Source: Larix kaempferi
Taxonomy: Eukaryota > Streptophyta > Pinopsida > Pinales > Pinaceae
Assembly: GCA_027924585.1 (NCBI GenBank)
Contig: BSBM01000753.1
Span: forward strand, 20,355,501 to 20,419,500
DNA: 64,000 nucleotides
Reading direction: 5' to 3'
In this document: one piece after another, positions 35,883 to 48,974 of the stretch
Layout of the letters: each line of letters begins with the position of its first letter
How positions within the stretch are numbered: position 1 is the first letter of the stretch
Notes under the pieces: generated by a model
The model's database searches: none
The model's input: the letters and a program-made list of their open reading frames with translations, nothing else
What the model was told of the DNA's origin: nothing
Translations under genes and position numbers: made by a program

Positions 35883-36482
35883 TGTTGAAATATTGTAACT
35901 CCTAAGAATATTATATTTGTACTTTATTATTCTAGAGATGTTTCATTCCTCCGTGAAGACCTTATTGTATATCCAGAGATGTTTTATTCCTCCGTGGTGA
36001 ATGTGGTAACTTGGGTTATTAGACTTCTGTAGTGGGGGCCGGCCCTGTATGATTCATGTGGGTTAAAGGGTTATTAAACCACCCTAGTGGGGTCGACCCT
36101 GCAACATTATGTTAACTAGTTAAGTTGGGGCAGACCTAGTTAATGTAAAAGACAAGTCAGAGTAGTGTATAAATAGAGGAGGTGTGTTCCTCATTTATCA
36201 CTCACATTCATTACACTCACTTGTGATTGGCACATAGGTGAGGGAGAGATCTGCTATGGAGGAGAAGGAGATCATGTCTAGGGTTTAGATCTTTGTATTT
36301 GCTGGTCATCTATATTGAGGAAGCTTTATTGGGTTTTCTACCCCATGAGGGTTTTCCAGGATAAATCTATGTCTCTTGTCTTTATGTTGTGCTTCTTGTT
36401 CTTTTAGTGATCATGTATATTCTATTGTTGTGAAATGGAATGTAATGCTGATATTTTATGTCTTAACATATTGAGTGTAAAA
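35883..36482 (+). repeat. 3' LTR of the Copia element
   Basis: About 94% identical by eye to 29,795-30,397, including the TATA box at 36,168-36,175. The last 20 bases diverge (ATATTGAGTGTAAAAA against ATATTGAATCTTAACA), so the outer boundary is approximate. It could instead be 36,467, where TCTTAACA occurs. Confidence 0.88.
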
Positions 36483-38930
36483 AACGCTTGGTTATGAAAG
36501 TACATCTTTAAATGCAGATAGGTGTTGAGAACCTTATTGAAATTCTTATATGGCTTTCATTTTGTGAATGGCCATTAGTAATCATAGTCTAATAAGTTGT
36601 CATTAATGAGACTAAGTGATCCAGGTGGATATTGGTGGCCACCCACCTTTCCAACTAGCTCAAAACAGTTTTATGGTAACTTTGGTATTGTACTATTTTT
36701 AGCAGTTTTTCGGGTCCTGAACTTCCGGGGCCATTTTGAGGCCCTAAACGACCTTTTTTGGCAATTTGGGGGGCCAAATGGGTGCCTTCGGCATGCATTT
36801 GGCCCTAATCAAAAGTTGTAAATCTCAGATAGACCTTTCCAACGGGCTACCGAGCGCCCCAAACGGATATCGTATGCAAAAGTTACGACCCTGGGAAGTT
36901 GATGTACTAACTTACCCAAACGGGGCCCACATGACTTTTGGCGCTTCATCTCCTAGGGTTAGGTTTTTGGATGTCGAGGGTTTTTGACATTCCTGTTTAT
37001 TGTAAAAGGCCTTTAGAGCCTCATTGTAACCATCTTCTTGCGAAATGAGCGCAGCCGTCACATCTCTTCTCAGAGATAAGCCGCCACCATTCCAGCAAGC
37101 TTGTTTTCCGCTGCATTTTACAGTTCTAGCTTATTTCCTTATTGAATAGAAAACCAGTTTTACTATATCTCTATTATTTTGTGTTAAGCATCTGATAATA
37201 ATCTGTATTCATTTCGTTCTGCTCATAAAATCCGGATCACTAAGTCTTTATGTTGATTTGTGGGAAATGCATGGTACAGTTATGGATTTGTAGACTTATC
37301 TATAGCTGGGAACGATGCTCTTACAACAATGAGAAAAGAAAAGAAAAATAAATAAATTCTTCCCCCTTTCCCCAAATAATCACAGAGGGTAAACATATAT
37401 GTTACAAACACTCTAGTTTTTCCTTTGAACTTCACAAGGTTTCTTCTCTGAGATTCCACACTTGCGCGACCTCCCTCTTCCTATGCACTTTCTTTTGGTA
37501 AGGGTTCGTATCTCTCATGTTGTTTCTCTTTCAGTCTCTGTTTGCAAGTTATAAAGGGTTATGCTAGTGATTTATGTTTTGTTTCTCCCTTGTGGGTTCA
37601 CTCTGGTCGCTCCTCTTTGTGGGTTATGTTCGCCTCCAATTAAGACTCCAATGGAAAGCAAAGGCCATGGTCACTGGGTTAGAAAGGGACGAAGAAAAAA
37701 ATTGCAATCCCACATCCAGCAAGACGCACTTACCTTAACAAGTTCCCTCCGAAATTCGTCGAACAATCTCAAAATATTATAAGTAATAATTAATTTTATT
37801 AAATGTACACTTTATATTAAAAAATTATTATTATTATTTAACTAGCACAACCACTTAACTTGTGGCTCGTGAACACCGATAGGTTACAAGTTAAGTGCCA
37901 TGAACAAGTTATATGTTACTTGTTCTCCATGCTTAGTTGTATTCCCTTGTTGTCTATGCCTTAGCTGCCTGTTACATTCTTTAGTTAAATGATATGTTGT
38001 CTATCACTAACTGTTATCCATCCATGAGCTATGAGTTATCCCTACATCAACTACCAATCATTTTTTATATTTCTTTTTTTTATAATTTTTTATTTTGAAT
38101 TTTGGACAATGACCATAAAATCAATCTGGATAGTAGACTTGTCCCATCCTCCTTCAATCTAGAAAAAACATAAATAATAATCCACCGCAAATTCTAAGAT
38201 ATAAACATCTATCAATGTAATTACAATAAATTCAAACTATAACCATAATTATTCGATTTATAAAAGAAATTGTTTCAATTCTTCCATCACTATTCTATAA
38301 CGATAATCACACGATTGTAAGAAAAATCATTGAATTATCATACTCACCCATTTATACTCACCAACATCACCACTCAATAACAACAATCTTCTTGAACATA
38401 AAAGATTTGCATAACTTTACACCTCCGAATAGACTAATGCTATGAAAAATAGATATTCAATATACCGTACACTTTCCGTTTCAAAAATTCATTTTTGACA
38501 GAATATTTCTATAAGTTCAAAAAAATCATTATAGGGTGACATCTTTCAAAAGTTTGACAACGTGGATTGAAAAGGAACCTAAGTCATTAGTTTATGGAAT
38601 ATTATATTAACACGGCAATAATTTTAGGAGGATATCCTTTATATTGTTTGAGAGTAGATTTTTCTCAAACATCTAGAAAGTGAAGACCAATGCTTTTGAT
38701 AACGAGATAAATTGTCAATTATGTCAAAATCAATGAGTATTATGTCCCATCGAACAATTTTTTCCTCAAATTTTATTTGTTTCCATGTAATAAACCACCC
38801 GCACTTAAAAATATAAATATGTCAAATTCATGAGATAATTGGATATTTTTTCCTTGGACAAGCCCATTACACATATATTACCCATAAAATGTTATTCTTT
38901 TTCATGGGGAAAAGCGACTTGCATTCAAAT
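36483..38930. other. Intergenic DNA, no gene supported
   Basis: 36,600-37,120 is locally GC-richer (blocks such as GGCAATTTGGGGGGCCAAAT) and could be a fragment of another LTR, but no TG...CA ends, PBS or coding motif were found. A 73-codon frame at 37,561-37,782 has a basic tail (RKGRRKK) and no recognisable relative. The remainder is AT-rich. Confidence 0.4.
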
Positions 38931-39331
38931 TAATCAGAAAATAAAAAAAATTACAATATGATAATAACTTGTATATTTGACATGGTGGAGGATCAACTTG
39001 TTTATTCTAGTTCTTATTGCACCGAGTGAAATAAGGTGTTCTATAGTCCAGTATGAGTGCATGTTGTAACATGTGTGAGTTTGTCGAGTGTTGTATGAGG
39101 GATATGTTGTAACATGTGTGTTTGTCGAGTAACATAACAAAATAATAACAAAATATAATTTAAAATATTGTTTGGTCGACCATTAATAAAAAAATACGTC
39201 TATTTTCTAAATATTTCCGAAATGAAATCATTAACTATATAAATATGCAAGCTATAAACAGGCAAGCTATTAACTCTATAAACGTTACATCATGATGTAA
39301 CATTTGTTACTAACAAAATAATTAAAAAATT

Positions 39332-39450
39332 TCATGTCGGCTCATAAAATAAAAAATTAAATTATGGAAAGTATTTAAATAAAATCCATGTTGGTTCATA
39401 AAATAAAATATTATGAAAAGTAATTAAAAAATAGATGTTCGTTTATGAAA
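39332..39450. repeat. Three diverged tandem units of about 50 bp
   Basis: CATGTTGG(C/T)TCATAAAATAAAA...ATTATG(G)AAAGTA(A/T)TT(A)AA is repeated three times with substitutions, just left of the foldback. Confidence 0.6.
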
Positions 39451-39590
39451 TAAAAACTTAAAACTTAAACACGGATCTATCAATCAAGAGAGATCAAATT
39501 TCTTGAGTTTAAATTTTAAAAAAAAATACACCTCAAGAAATTGGATCCCTCTCGGTGCTTGATAGATACAAGCTTAAGATGGATCTATGC
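39451..39590. repeat. Foldback (inverted repeat) element of about 140 bp
   Basis: The left arm (about 39,451-39,513, GGATCTATCAATCAAGAGAG ... TTTCTTGAG) pairs with the right arm (about 39,529-39,590, CTCAAGAAATTGGATC ... TTGATAGATAC) with a few mismatches. The loop is a short A-run. It is MITE-like, but no target duplication was seen. Confidence 0.65.
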
Positions 39591-41349
39591 TGGTGGTTAC
39601 TTTTTTTTCGGAATTATACTAGTCTTATACAGGAAGTCTATAAGATGAAGTTTTGTATCTGTTTGATGTCATGTCTCAAATTTGGAATTGGGTCACAATG
39701 TCCTAATCACATTAGGCATATTCATTAGAGTTTGTAAAATTGATGTTAAGGGTCAAATAATTGTCAAGAAGGAAAATTACTAGTTTCCTAGGTTTGGGGT
39801 GGAAGCTTTGGGATTTGGAATAACTGGGATAATAAATGATGTTTAGACATTAGAAGGGTTCAAGTATTTAATAAATAGAGTGAATAAAGAAATTCAAGAG
39901 AAATCCTAGGTGACAAATGGTTTTGGAGACATATGGAGGATGTGGGACCCACACTAGCTTGATTTTTCATAATACATGGTATCTCTCTTTTGCAAATTTG
40001 AATTAATGGAAATGTGAACACTCTTGGGTGAGTTGGTAAGTCATAAAACATGTAATTGATCATCTTAGGTCGAATTGGGAAGTATTGGTAACCTCCATGG
40101 AAGATAAAGAGTCAAAGTGGAAGTTTGTGGACACTTGGGCTAGATTCCCTAGCCCCTATGACACCAATGATGGAGCATCTATGACAACTATGACAAATTG
40201 CAGACCTAACCTCTGACATCTGACCACTATGACATGTCATCCCCAAAAATAGGCTCAAGGAAGGTGAATTTGGGAGTTGGAGAAGCCAAAGAGACTCAAA
40301 TCGAATTTGGGAGAAGATGGAAGGTTGGAACTAGGAGACAAGTGGCAAATGTGGAATATTTCCTAAATAGAAATCTATTGAATATATTGAGAGGATTTCG
40401 ACCATTAGAAGGCTAATGTTGGTTATAAAATGTATAAATTAAGTATGAGAATAGATTTTGATCATTTGTATAATTTGCAAATGCATTTGTGAAGAGGGAG
40501 AGCTAGTGGATGACTAGTTTCTTGCCTTAGCCAATTTCGAGGGTGAAAGGTTCCCATCCAAGTTGGTAATTGGAAAGGACATTCAGAATTTTCATTTGGA
40601 GCTTTAATGGAGTCTTTATTTGCAGGTGTAAGATACAGGCAAGCTCATGGTTTCTTCTATTGCAGCTCACTCCTTCAACCATTTCCATTTTTGATGGCAT
40701 ATTCTTGATCCTTGAGGGAGGGCGTTTTTGGTGAGCTATTGTACTCTTTGGGGAAGCTTTTAATGCCCCATTTATTTTGTAATATGAAGAAAATACTCTG
40801 TTCTTCATCTCAAAAAAGTTTCAGGTCGAAATTCCAAGTAGAAATGTATAAATCTCATTTTTAATGGAAGAACAATGCCATTTCCCCACTACCTTGTTGT
40901 GAGCCAATGTATTGATGACGATTTCAAATGAATGGATGATTCTTTGATATATTTGTGATAAATATACTTCCATGGATGTATTCTAAAATTTTGATGTACT
41001 GTACTTGAGCATTTGAAGCATTTTTACTCAGTTTAGTTGTATTGGGAGGTGAAATAGTGCCATTCCCCCAAGGGTCGAATTGGGGATTTTTGCAGTTGAA
41101 TGGGAGAGTGTGAGAACAGTTGTAATAATCCATTAATGGTGCATATGAGACTTTAATAAATGACTTAACACATTACATACCTATGTTCATAAATTTGAGT
41201 GGGTTTGGAGGCATTTGGGAAGCCATTTTCAGTACTTACCCCAGGGGGATTTGAACCCCAAATTACTAGTAAAATTGCATAATTGGTCCAGAATCTTAAG
41301 AGAGTTTGCAGAGGTATTTTGGTGGACATATTTCATCCATAAAAATCAT

Positions 41350-41630
41350 ATTCAATTTCTAATATCATTCATACACCTTCCTTGAAGATTTGAAGGCATT
41401 TGGAGTCAATTTGAGACCTAGAGAACAATACTAGTCAAAGGAAAATCACTAGTAAAGTGACCTACATTGATCAGAATTGAAATAGGATTTGTAGAAGTAT
41501 TTTAAAGGTCCAAAGGAATCCATGAAAAACATATTTATGTTCTAATATCATTCATATACCTTCTCAGAAGATTTGGGATCATTTGGGGCAAATTTGGGAC
41601 CTAGAGATCAAAACTAGTCAAAGGTCGAAC
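41350..41630. repeat. Direct duplication of about 95 bp, period about 187 bp
   Basis: TTCTAATATCATTCATA(C/T)ACCTTC...GA(A/T)GATTTG...CTAGTCAAAGG occurs at about 41,358 and 41,542. Confidence 0.75.
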
Positions 41631-42008
41631 TAGATAAAAAAAGTGGAAAATTGCAATTTTAATAAAATTCCTAATAAGGGACATTACATTTGACTAGGCT
41701 TATGGTAAAGCATATAATACATGAGGTTTATATTAGTTATATTTTTTTATAGCTGGTCATGTATTGAATATTATGACAAGAATAGTTTTGTGGAAAGTTA
41801 TATATATGTCTATGAATTGGAAAAGATGCTATGTACTTTTTTATTTCAAGGAAGTTACAAAAGTACGTTTTTTTTTTTCTCTAAAAAAAAAACTTCTATA
41901 TTTGACATATATAAATATTATAAAAATATAGGAAAAAATTAACAATTTATTTTTTTAGATGTTAAATGTAAATGATTGATTAAATCATTGAAATTGGAGC
42001 ATTGCTAT

Positions 42009-42346
42009 TATTCTACCAAAGTGTATGTGCCTTAATGATTCTCATGTGTAAAAACATTGTATAATAAATACCCTCATATATGAATATTTAAGTAAATAAG
42101 TATTTTGTAGCATGGCAAGGTGTTTTTTTCCTAATAAGTTGTTTCTTCTTTCTTGTATCATGTGTGAGTGTGTGTGTTATTCTACCAAAGTTTATGTGCC
42201 TTAATGATTTTCATGTGTAAAAACATTGTATAATAAATACCCTCATATATGAATATTTAAGTAAATAAGTATTTTGTAGCATGGCAAGGTGTTTTTTTCC
42301 TAATAAGTTCTTTCTTCTTTCTTGTATCGTTTGTGTGTGTGTGTGT
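42009..42346. repeat. Tandem duplication, 2 x 169 bp, ending in GT/TA microsatellite
   Basis: TCTACCAAAGT(G/T)TATGTGCC starts at 42,012 and 42,181. Units are nearly identical up to TTTCTTGTATC(A/G)T. The GT run after the second copy passes into (TA)n and (CA)n to 42,370. Confidence 0.92.
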
Positions 42347-42370
42347 CTATATATATATATACACACACAC

Positions 42371-44040
42371 ATTCATTCATTGGTTAAATGATCAAATAGG
42401 TCTGCTTGATTTTTCCTACATTCATTGGGTAAATGACCAAATATTTTAGGTGGCAAAGGAATGGTCCATTCTTTTAGGTGCAATTCAAAAAATCCTTCTT
42501 TTAGGTGCAGTTCACAACTAGTTTGATAACAAGTGAACTCTTAGGAGTGTATAATGCCAAGTTTGGGACTAGAGGTTCGATTAGGACTCATATCCTTTTC
42601 ACTATCAAAGGTCCCTTGACCCTTTGATTTTAACTTCAAGGTAAGGTAACTTGTAACATGTACTTGAGAAAAGGTATCCTATTGAATATCTATTTAGGTA
42701 CCTACCTAGGTGGATCCTAGTGTCCTTCTTTATAACTGTCTTATTCACACCTTCGCTCACTTGCTTGGTGGAGTTTAAATGCCACCAAGTGTTTGGAAAG
42801 CCCTTGTTCAAATGTCTACTTATTTGTTAACGATGGAGGTCATTACCACTTGTTGGCGAATATTTGAGAAAGTTTTTATTTTCACATTCTTCGTTTTTGA
42901 TAACTCACCTTCTAGGACTAGTGAGTCTTTTTCTTTGTAGGGTGTGCATTTCATAAATTAATTATTTTCTTAGTTAGGCCCACTTTCCACCTGTTTATTT
43001 AATTAATCATTTAGAATTAGTGTGGTTTGTTTGAGCTCCATTTCATTTGTCTTGCATAGAGTTGTTGACATAATGATTACTCCTATGTATCAATATTTCC
43101 CCTCCAAGGTACCCTAGAGGACTTTGATGATTATTCCCCCTTTATTGGATTCCTATCAATTATGTTAGTCCACGTCAATGTGCGCTCTAAAAACAAACTT
43201 CCACCTCCTTTAATTTCCTTTCAGGATTATTGAATTTAGGATCCTCATGGCTTGAATCTCCACCTTTGCTAGTGCCACTTACCCTTTTGGGAACCCAATA
43301 GAAAACATGTTTGGTTCTATCCTAGTCATGTCATCTAGTGGAAATCATATCGGTGGTGGAAAAAAAACAAGAGAAAACAATTTTGCTGAAAATGATAGTG
43401 GGAATGTGACATCTTCCACATTGCCCATACTAAGTCTTTTGTTAATGTCTAATATAAACCTTCCCAACTTGGATAAACTAACCAATGAACCCTTTTGACA
43501 TGATCCTATTTGATTCCCACTAAATTACCTTCGCAAATCCCTAATTTTTAAGGTAAAGTGGGAGACGACCCCTCTATCCACATCATGTCCTTCCATCTAT
43601 GGTGATCCTCTAATAACATCATGGATGATTCCATATATTTGTGTTTATTCCAAAGGACCCTTGCTAGAGTAGCAACAAAGTAGTACATTCAACAACCCTC
43701 TATAATAGATCCTAACATTTCTTCCTTATTCTCCACTTTCTTCAACTTTTTCCAATTACCAATTCATTATGAAGAGAGTGTAGATATCCTTTGTCGTGTT
43801 GTCAGGAATTGACTACCCATATCATGGGCCATACCCATGAATGGTGAAGATGAAGGAGTACTTTGCAACATCTAACTCCATAAACATATCTTCCTAGATT
43901 GGTTCTTAAAGTCCTAACTACTTTCCAAAGAAAAGGATGTCACTTATAAGCAATCATAACTGGGAGATGAAGCCATTTTCAAGGCTTAGAAATAAAATAT
44001 GATCTCTTCTTAGTTCAATTACTTATACTCTAGCATCTTG
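42371..44040. other. Spacer and probable 5' region of the older retroelement, no clear gene
   Basis: No motif could be assigned. The 63-codon frame at 43,307-43,498 is the longest plus-strand opening. It lies upstream of the gag-like frame at 44,043 and may belong to the same older element. Confidence 0.35.
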
Positions 44041-44042
44041 AT

Positions 44043-44254
44043 GTGCCTCACAATGACTCCTCACTTAGAGATAAAAAAAAAGAACCCCATTCCAAAGATA
44101 GAGTTATAGGTGCATTGGTATCCATCCTAGACCCATACATTCAATTGTCCACCTCTATGAGAAATTATTCATGCGGTAACCTTCCTAGTGTTGATTTCTT
44201 GAATTTAGGGAAACCTTATATTCGACCCTATTACCCTCTCGATACTTACTTCTC
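44043..44254 (+). pseudogene. Older retroelement gag-like frame, left half (interrupted by the Gypsy element)
   Basis: An open plus-strand frame with DKKKEPHSKDRVIGA, a STSMRNYSCGNLPS segment and KPYIRPYYPLDTYFSY runs straight into the ATACT target duplication and the LTR of the Gypsy element. The same frame resumes after the second ATACT copy at 61,073 as YHIGMSTSYSNYLHSPH. So both halves were one ORF before insertion. The family is inferred from the right half, which carries a lysine/asparagine/glycine-rich stretch and a decayed zinc knuckle typical of gag. Confidence 0.55.
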
Positions 44255-44259
44255 ATACT
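44255..44259. other. Target-site duplication ATACT, left copy
   Basis: ATACT directly precedes the LTR end at 44,260 and is repeated exactly at 61,068-61,072. Five bases is the usual LTR-retrotransposon target duplication. Confidence 0.9.
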
Positions 44260-45768
44260 TGTTGGCTATAACTGACCTAGAGGTTTTCTATAAGACCGAG
44301 GTTCTTCGTGGTTTCCCTTTGACCAACAAAACCCCTTTGCATCGGCCCTTTCGGCAACAACCTTCGAGCAGGTTGAGGTCTCACCCAAGGTGTATCTATG
44401 GGGTACTGCAGAATTAGGTTTCCACAGTAAGTGACGAGTTGCGTGGACGAACGTACTCCACAGCGCAACAAGGGGTATGCGCTGCGAGGTGAGACTGTGC
44501 AGCGATGGACAATGCTATTGTCCGCACCACTCTGTTCTTCTACTGTGGGACTTCTACTGGGACTTCAAACCATACCATTCAGCTTATAATTGAAGTGTTC
44601 GGAAATGCCTAAGGCACTGACATGAGTATCACTCATCCACTCATTCAACTACTCAGCCGATTATCCATCTACTATTTGTTCATCCACTTGGTATGGCTAT
44701 GATTTGAGCATATTCTACTGATACCATCGAATTGTTATGCATTTGTTCTATTGCACATAAAGAAGTACTTAAGTGATCTCCTAACACTTAACCAATTAAT
44801 TGATTCACTGTTCTCAAACATAAGATAAATGTTCACCATTCATCTATTCATTCAGAACTTAACATATCATCTCCATACCTCTTCTGATGGAAAATGCATA
44901 CAACAGTCCTCTCATAACAGCATGCAAGGTAACATCTAGACATTCATTTACAGAAAACACAGATAAGCATTCATCCATAAAACACATTTGCATAACACAA
45001 TATTTAACATGGTTCACTCCCCCGGATTGGAAGCTACATCCACAAGAATGGTTGGTAATATATATCTTTAAAAGGTATGGGGACAACCATTCTTAGTCTA
45101 CGCACTCAGCTGCAGACTCTCCTTCCTCTCAAATAGGTCTCTACGTACACAGCTGCAGAGCCTTTACAATCTTCTCAACTCAAAAGAGATTTTACAATAC
45201 AATCACTCGACTATTCAACAACACTGAGAGAACCTCAGAACTCAAAAATGTAACAACAAAAAGTAATCCCATTCCATACAAAATTGTCTTCTTAAATAGA
45301 CCATGCCCGAAGGTCATGTCTTTACAATGCCGAAGACCTAAACCCAAAAACCCTTAGGGTTTACAAAACTGTGCCGGTTTCCCTAAACTAGATTGCTGGC
45401 ATCTGGTAGCATCTGCTTCATCGTGGCGGTTCTCCACATCTTCATTCTATCGCTATCAGCCTTCCTGTCGCATGCATGCCAACAGGTCACTTTTATTGAG
45501 CCGTTCATCTCTAACGGTCTCGCCCACTAGGAATGCCAAGCCATCGCTTTACCTGAGCTATCCTTTTCTTAACAAACTTATGCATTGGACACCTTCCTGA
45601 TTTGCTTGTGCCCACCGCTTAGCACTCCTGGAGCATCTTTCCAAAATTAGACCACTGCTGGTCCATCTGGTACCTGTACCAGATCCTTGTCCAACACTCC
45701 ACTTTGCTAGCTCCACGTGTCCTGACTGCTTCGCAGCACTGCTTCCTCGCAGCGCTGGTCTTCGCGGT

Positions 45769-47109
45769 TGATGAGTCAAGTTTTCAGGTATTTGATAACC
45801 TTTTTTCTAGCAGCCAAACTCAAGCAATGGTGATGAAACATATTCATTTGTGGGGGAAAATGTTTTACTTTAATTACTTAATGTAATTTTTTATGATTAT
45901 TCTTGGATGTTAGAATGCGTATCAAATAAACTAATTATATGGAAACCAAGCGTGATTGAGCAGGTTCAGGGTCAATCAAGGATGGACGTGTAGAAGACTA
46001 AAGGATCACCAAGCTCGGTGCCCTGTTTCCTGATTTATATAGGACGCACTCCAACTTTCAAGAAGAATCTTCATTTTGACAATCAGTTAGGATCAACATT
46101 GAATCGTATAAATATGGACCTCTTGGGTAGCGAGAGGCCCCTACTGTTATTTTGAGGAAAACATTGTTTTAACGTTTTCTGCCCTATCGATACTGCGAAG
46201 TATAGACCTTTGTTTTGACATGGATTCTATATTTTAATTAAGAGATTGATGATTAATTCCAGCCAACATTTCTAAGTTTTTATTCTCTCCTGAGTACAGG
46301 TTGGGGAGGGCCCTTCCAACATGTAGGTCAGGAGATTCCTATTTGTAGGTATTTTTCCAAGTATGTGTTTTACATTGATGAACAATTCTATTACATATGG
46401 GAGCGTTTGAATGATTCATTATTTATGTAGTAGTTTATAATACATTCTGTAGTATAGCAGAACAATTTCAGTAGTCCTGTAGGTTCTTTCTTTCAATGCA
46501 TATTTGAATCAATGATTGCATGTGTATCAACTTTGCTTTCAATACCATGGTTTATATCTGAGGTCTTTGACTGTTTCTCATTGTGATCAATTTGTTTAGT
46601 AGTAGATGGATAGCTTGAAATGATTGCACTTCAATTTTAGTCTTGGGATTTAAAATGGTTTAGATCAGAATTATGGTTTTAGGCATAAAATAACTACAGA
46701 CCTTGTTTTCCCCAACCTTAGAATAGATCTGTTATGGCATGTTCATTTTAGATTTATTATTCTGCATTAAGTAATTTTATAAGATCGTTCCCTTTACTCT
46801 CAGCATTTTGATTATTTAAGATAGATTTATTGCTTTATTTCTTAGAATAGATTTAATGCTTTCAACACTTTAATTCTTTTAATTAGATTTATTGCTTTCC
46901 AGTATTTAATTCCATAGCATAATCAGTTTTCATATTTAGTAGACAATATTTAGAACATCGATACCGACATCCAACTGTGACAAGAGATTATCCTATAAGA
47001 GCACAGATAGTGCATGCATCTCTAAAGTTTGTACGTTCCCCGGGTTGACATTTAAAGTAGGCTCTTGGTATAGCTTCCCTCATTAGGCATCCACATTAGG
47101 AGCTCACCA
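45769..47109. mobile_element. 1.34-kb insertion with TG...CA ends, probable solo LTR
   Basis: Insertion starts TGATGAGTCAAG and ends GCTCACCA. It is flanked by GCGGT (45,764-45,768) and ACGGT (47,110-47,114), a 5-bp duplication with one mismatch. TG...CA ends, a TATAAATA at about 46,107 and no coding capacity fit a solo LTR left by recombination. The empty site is visible in the other LTR at about 60,880. Confidence 0.65.
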
Positions 47110-47181
47110 ACGGTACTTCCAAAATTCGGATGTTGCGCACAACTTCGCAGCATGGTCAAAACTTGGATGCTGTGCACAACT

Positions 47182-48974
47182 CACGGGGGGTTCACTAATG
47201 AGGCAATATCATATCACGTCCATTCATATTGGGGGTTTGAATACTCTTAAAAACCTAAAAAATATATTGCACCATATTAAGGGGTGAAGGGGGATTTTTA
47301 ATTTGACATAGTAATATAAATATTGAGGTTTTTTTATTTGGGTGGGATAAGGAATAACCTCCAAATCGTGGGATGGATTCATACCTCCAACTCATGGGCT
47401 CAATTCATACCCACCTTTAACTTAAGGACCCTCCATTTTTATGATCCTAAGTTTTGAATAAATATGATAAAAGTGTACCAATGATAATTTCGATGAAAGT
47501 CTCTTTGGATTACTAGCCTTGAACAATCCCCATTTAATAGCTTATTTAGGCTTGGTTTGAATTGATGTTATATTGTTTTTCATCTTTAAGTTAACAAATG
47601 TAGCTAGTTGGGAGTTCCATAGTTGAACAATTGTAATGTATTTTTTGTAGGCATTGAAGTAAAATATCTAACTCTTCATTTTTTAGGTTGTGGTTTAGGT
47701 GGGTATTGAGATTCAATCAAACCTTGCTCCATGACAACCAAGAAAAGTGAGATCAATATTTCTTGGAAAACTAGAACCAAACAAAGTTAGATCAATCTTC
47801 TTGGCTAATTATTTCTTTCAACTTTTTGTATTCTTCTTTAACATTTTCACATTGCCACTTATGAATAATTGTTAGATTGAGTTATATTTGTCACATTCAT
47901 AATTGTAATTTCAATTCTTATATGCAAGGCATTGTCTTAATATTGTATTGGAATTGACATGAACATAGGTGAAAATCTAAATCCGTATTTATATACCCTA
48001 TGTGTTATCGTTACCATGAAATGGTATCATATAAGTTTCACCATTGATGTATCTTTATAACTATTGCATGCTTGAAACCTAACAATGGAGATTTTTCCCT
48101 CTCTTGTAAAGAAAAAAAAACTAGATATAACCCAAGAAAAAGTAACTAAATGTTGTTAATTCCCTTGATTGCAAGAATAAATGTAGAGGAAGTGGAGGAA
48201 ATTCATTGCATATTGTGAATGACCCAAATCCAAGCTATGCACATGATCATATGGTGTTATTGGAAAGTAAGATGATTTTTTCTATGTTCATTTGGGTTCA
48301 AACATCATGATGTTTGTTTTGATAGGAAGGTAGGGGATTCCATCCATGAAAGGGTTTCAATTTTGAATTTCTATGGAGTTTAATTTATTAAGCTTATAGA
48401 AAACATGAGATCTCTATGGCTATACTTATATTTACATGATATAAAATTGGTAGTTTGGAAGGCTATGGGGTGAAACATCTGCAATTCTCATCTTTTCTAA
48501 GCATTGCACTAACTATTGGATTATCATACTTTTACATTATTTGTTATGTTAATCTCTTGACTGGGTTTCCTTTTATGCATTTTTCCTTCCCTAGTACTAT
48601 TTCATTGGGTCTTCCACTATCCAACGCTACAAATTGATTAGTCACCCCTGCACTCTTGGTGGGATCATTATTAGCATTATACTATTATTGTATTTAGTAT
48701 CATGTTTGCTTATACTAAGATGTGTTCGGGTTCCTATTTGCTACAACTTGGTAATATGATATAAAGGGGGTATTAAAAATGGGTTGATAAAAATGAATAC
48801 ATACAATATCTGGTGAAACTAGGGGTTTTCTTAATTGGAAAGGAATATTGGGAGGGGGGTTCAACAATAAAATTTTAGGAGGAATTTTCCAATATTTAGT
48901 GAAATTAGGGATATTCTTTAATATCATGCGAATGATCGTGCTATGTAACAAGTTCATTGAGTGAACCCCCCGTG
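47182..48974 (+). mobile_element. Copy B of the CACGGGGGG inverted-repeat element family, complete
   Basis: Perfect 15-bp terminal inverted repeats CACGGGGGGTTCACT (47,182-47,196 and, reversed, 48,960-48,974). It is flanked by an exact 8-bp duplication GCACAACT (47,174-47,181 and 48,975-48,982). The uninterrupted LTR at 59,377-61,067 has a single GCACAACT at this point, which proves the insertion. At 1,793 bp it encodes no transposase. The 60-codon hydrophobic frame at 48,455-48,637 is shared with copy A, but only as part of general similarity. 8-bp target duplications are typical of hAT (also P) transposons, although the TIR is not the usual hAT CAGGG form. Confidence 0.93.

Larger units (their letters stand above)
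29795..36482 (+). mobile_element. Copia-type LTR retrotransposon, degenerate, both LTRs present
   Basis: Order on the plus strand is 5' LTR (29,795-30,397), tRNA-Met PBS (30,398), a long decayed leader/gag region, RT-RNase H remnant (33,240-34,262), first polypurine tract, tandem-repeat block, second polypurine tract and 3' LTR (35,883 to about 36,482). The LTRs differ at roughly 6% of positions by eye. That is younger than the Gypsy element at 44-61 kb (about 10%). No clean target duplication was found, because the outer end of the 3' LTR is diverged. Confidence 0.9.

Noticed and set aside
37561-37782. 73-codon frame with a basic tail
   Set aside because: Nothing supports translation. Kept only as a note in the spacer entry.
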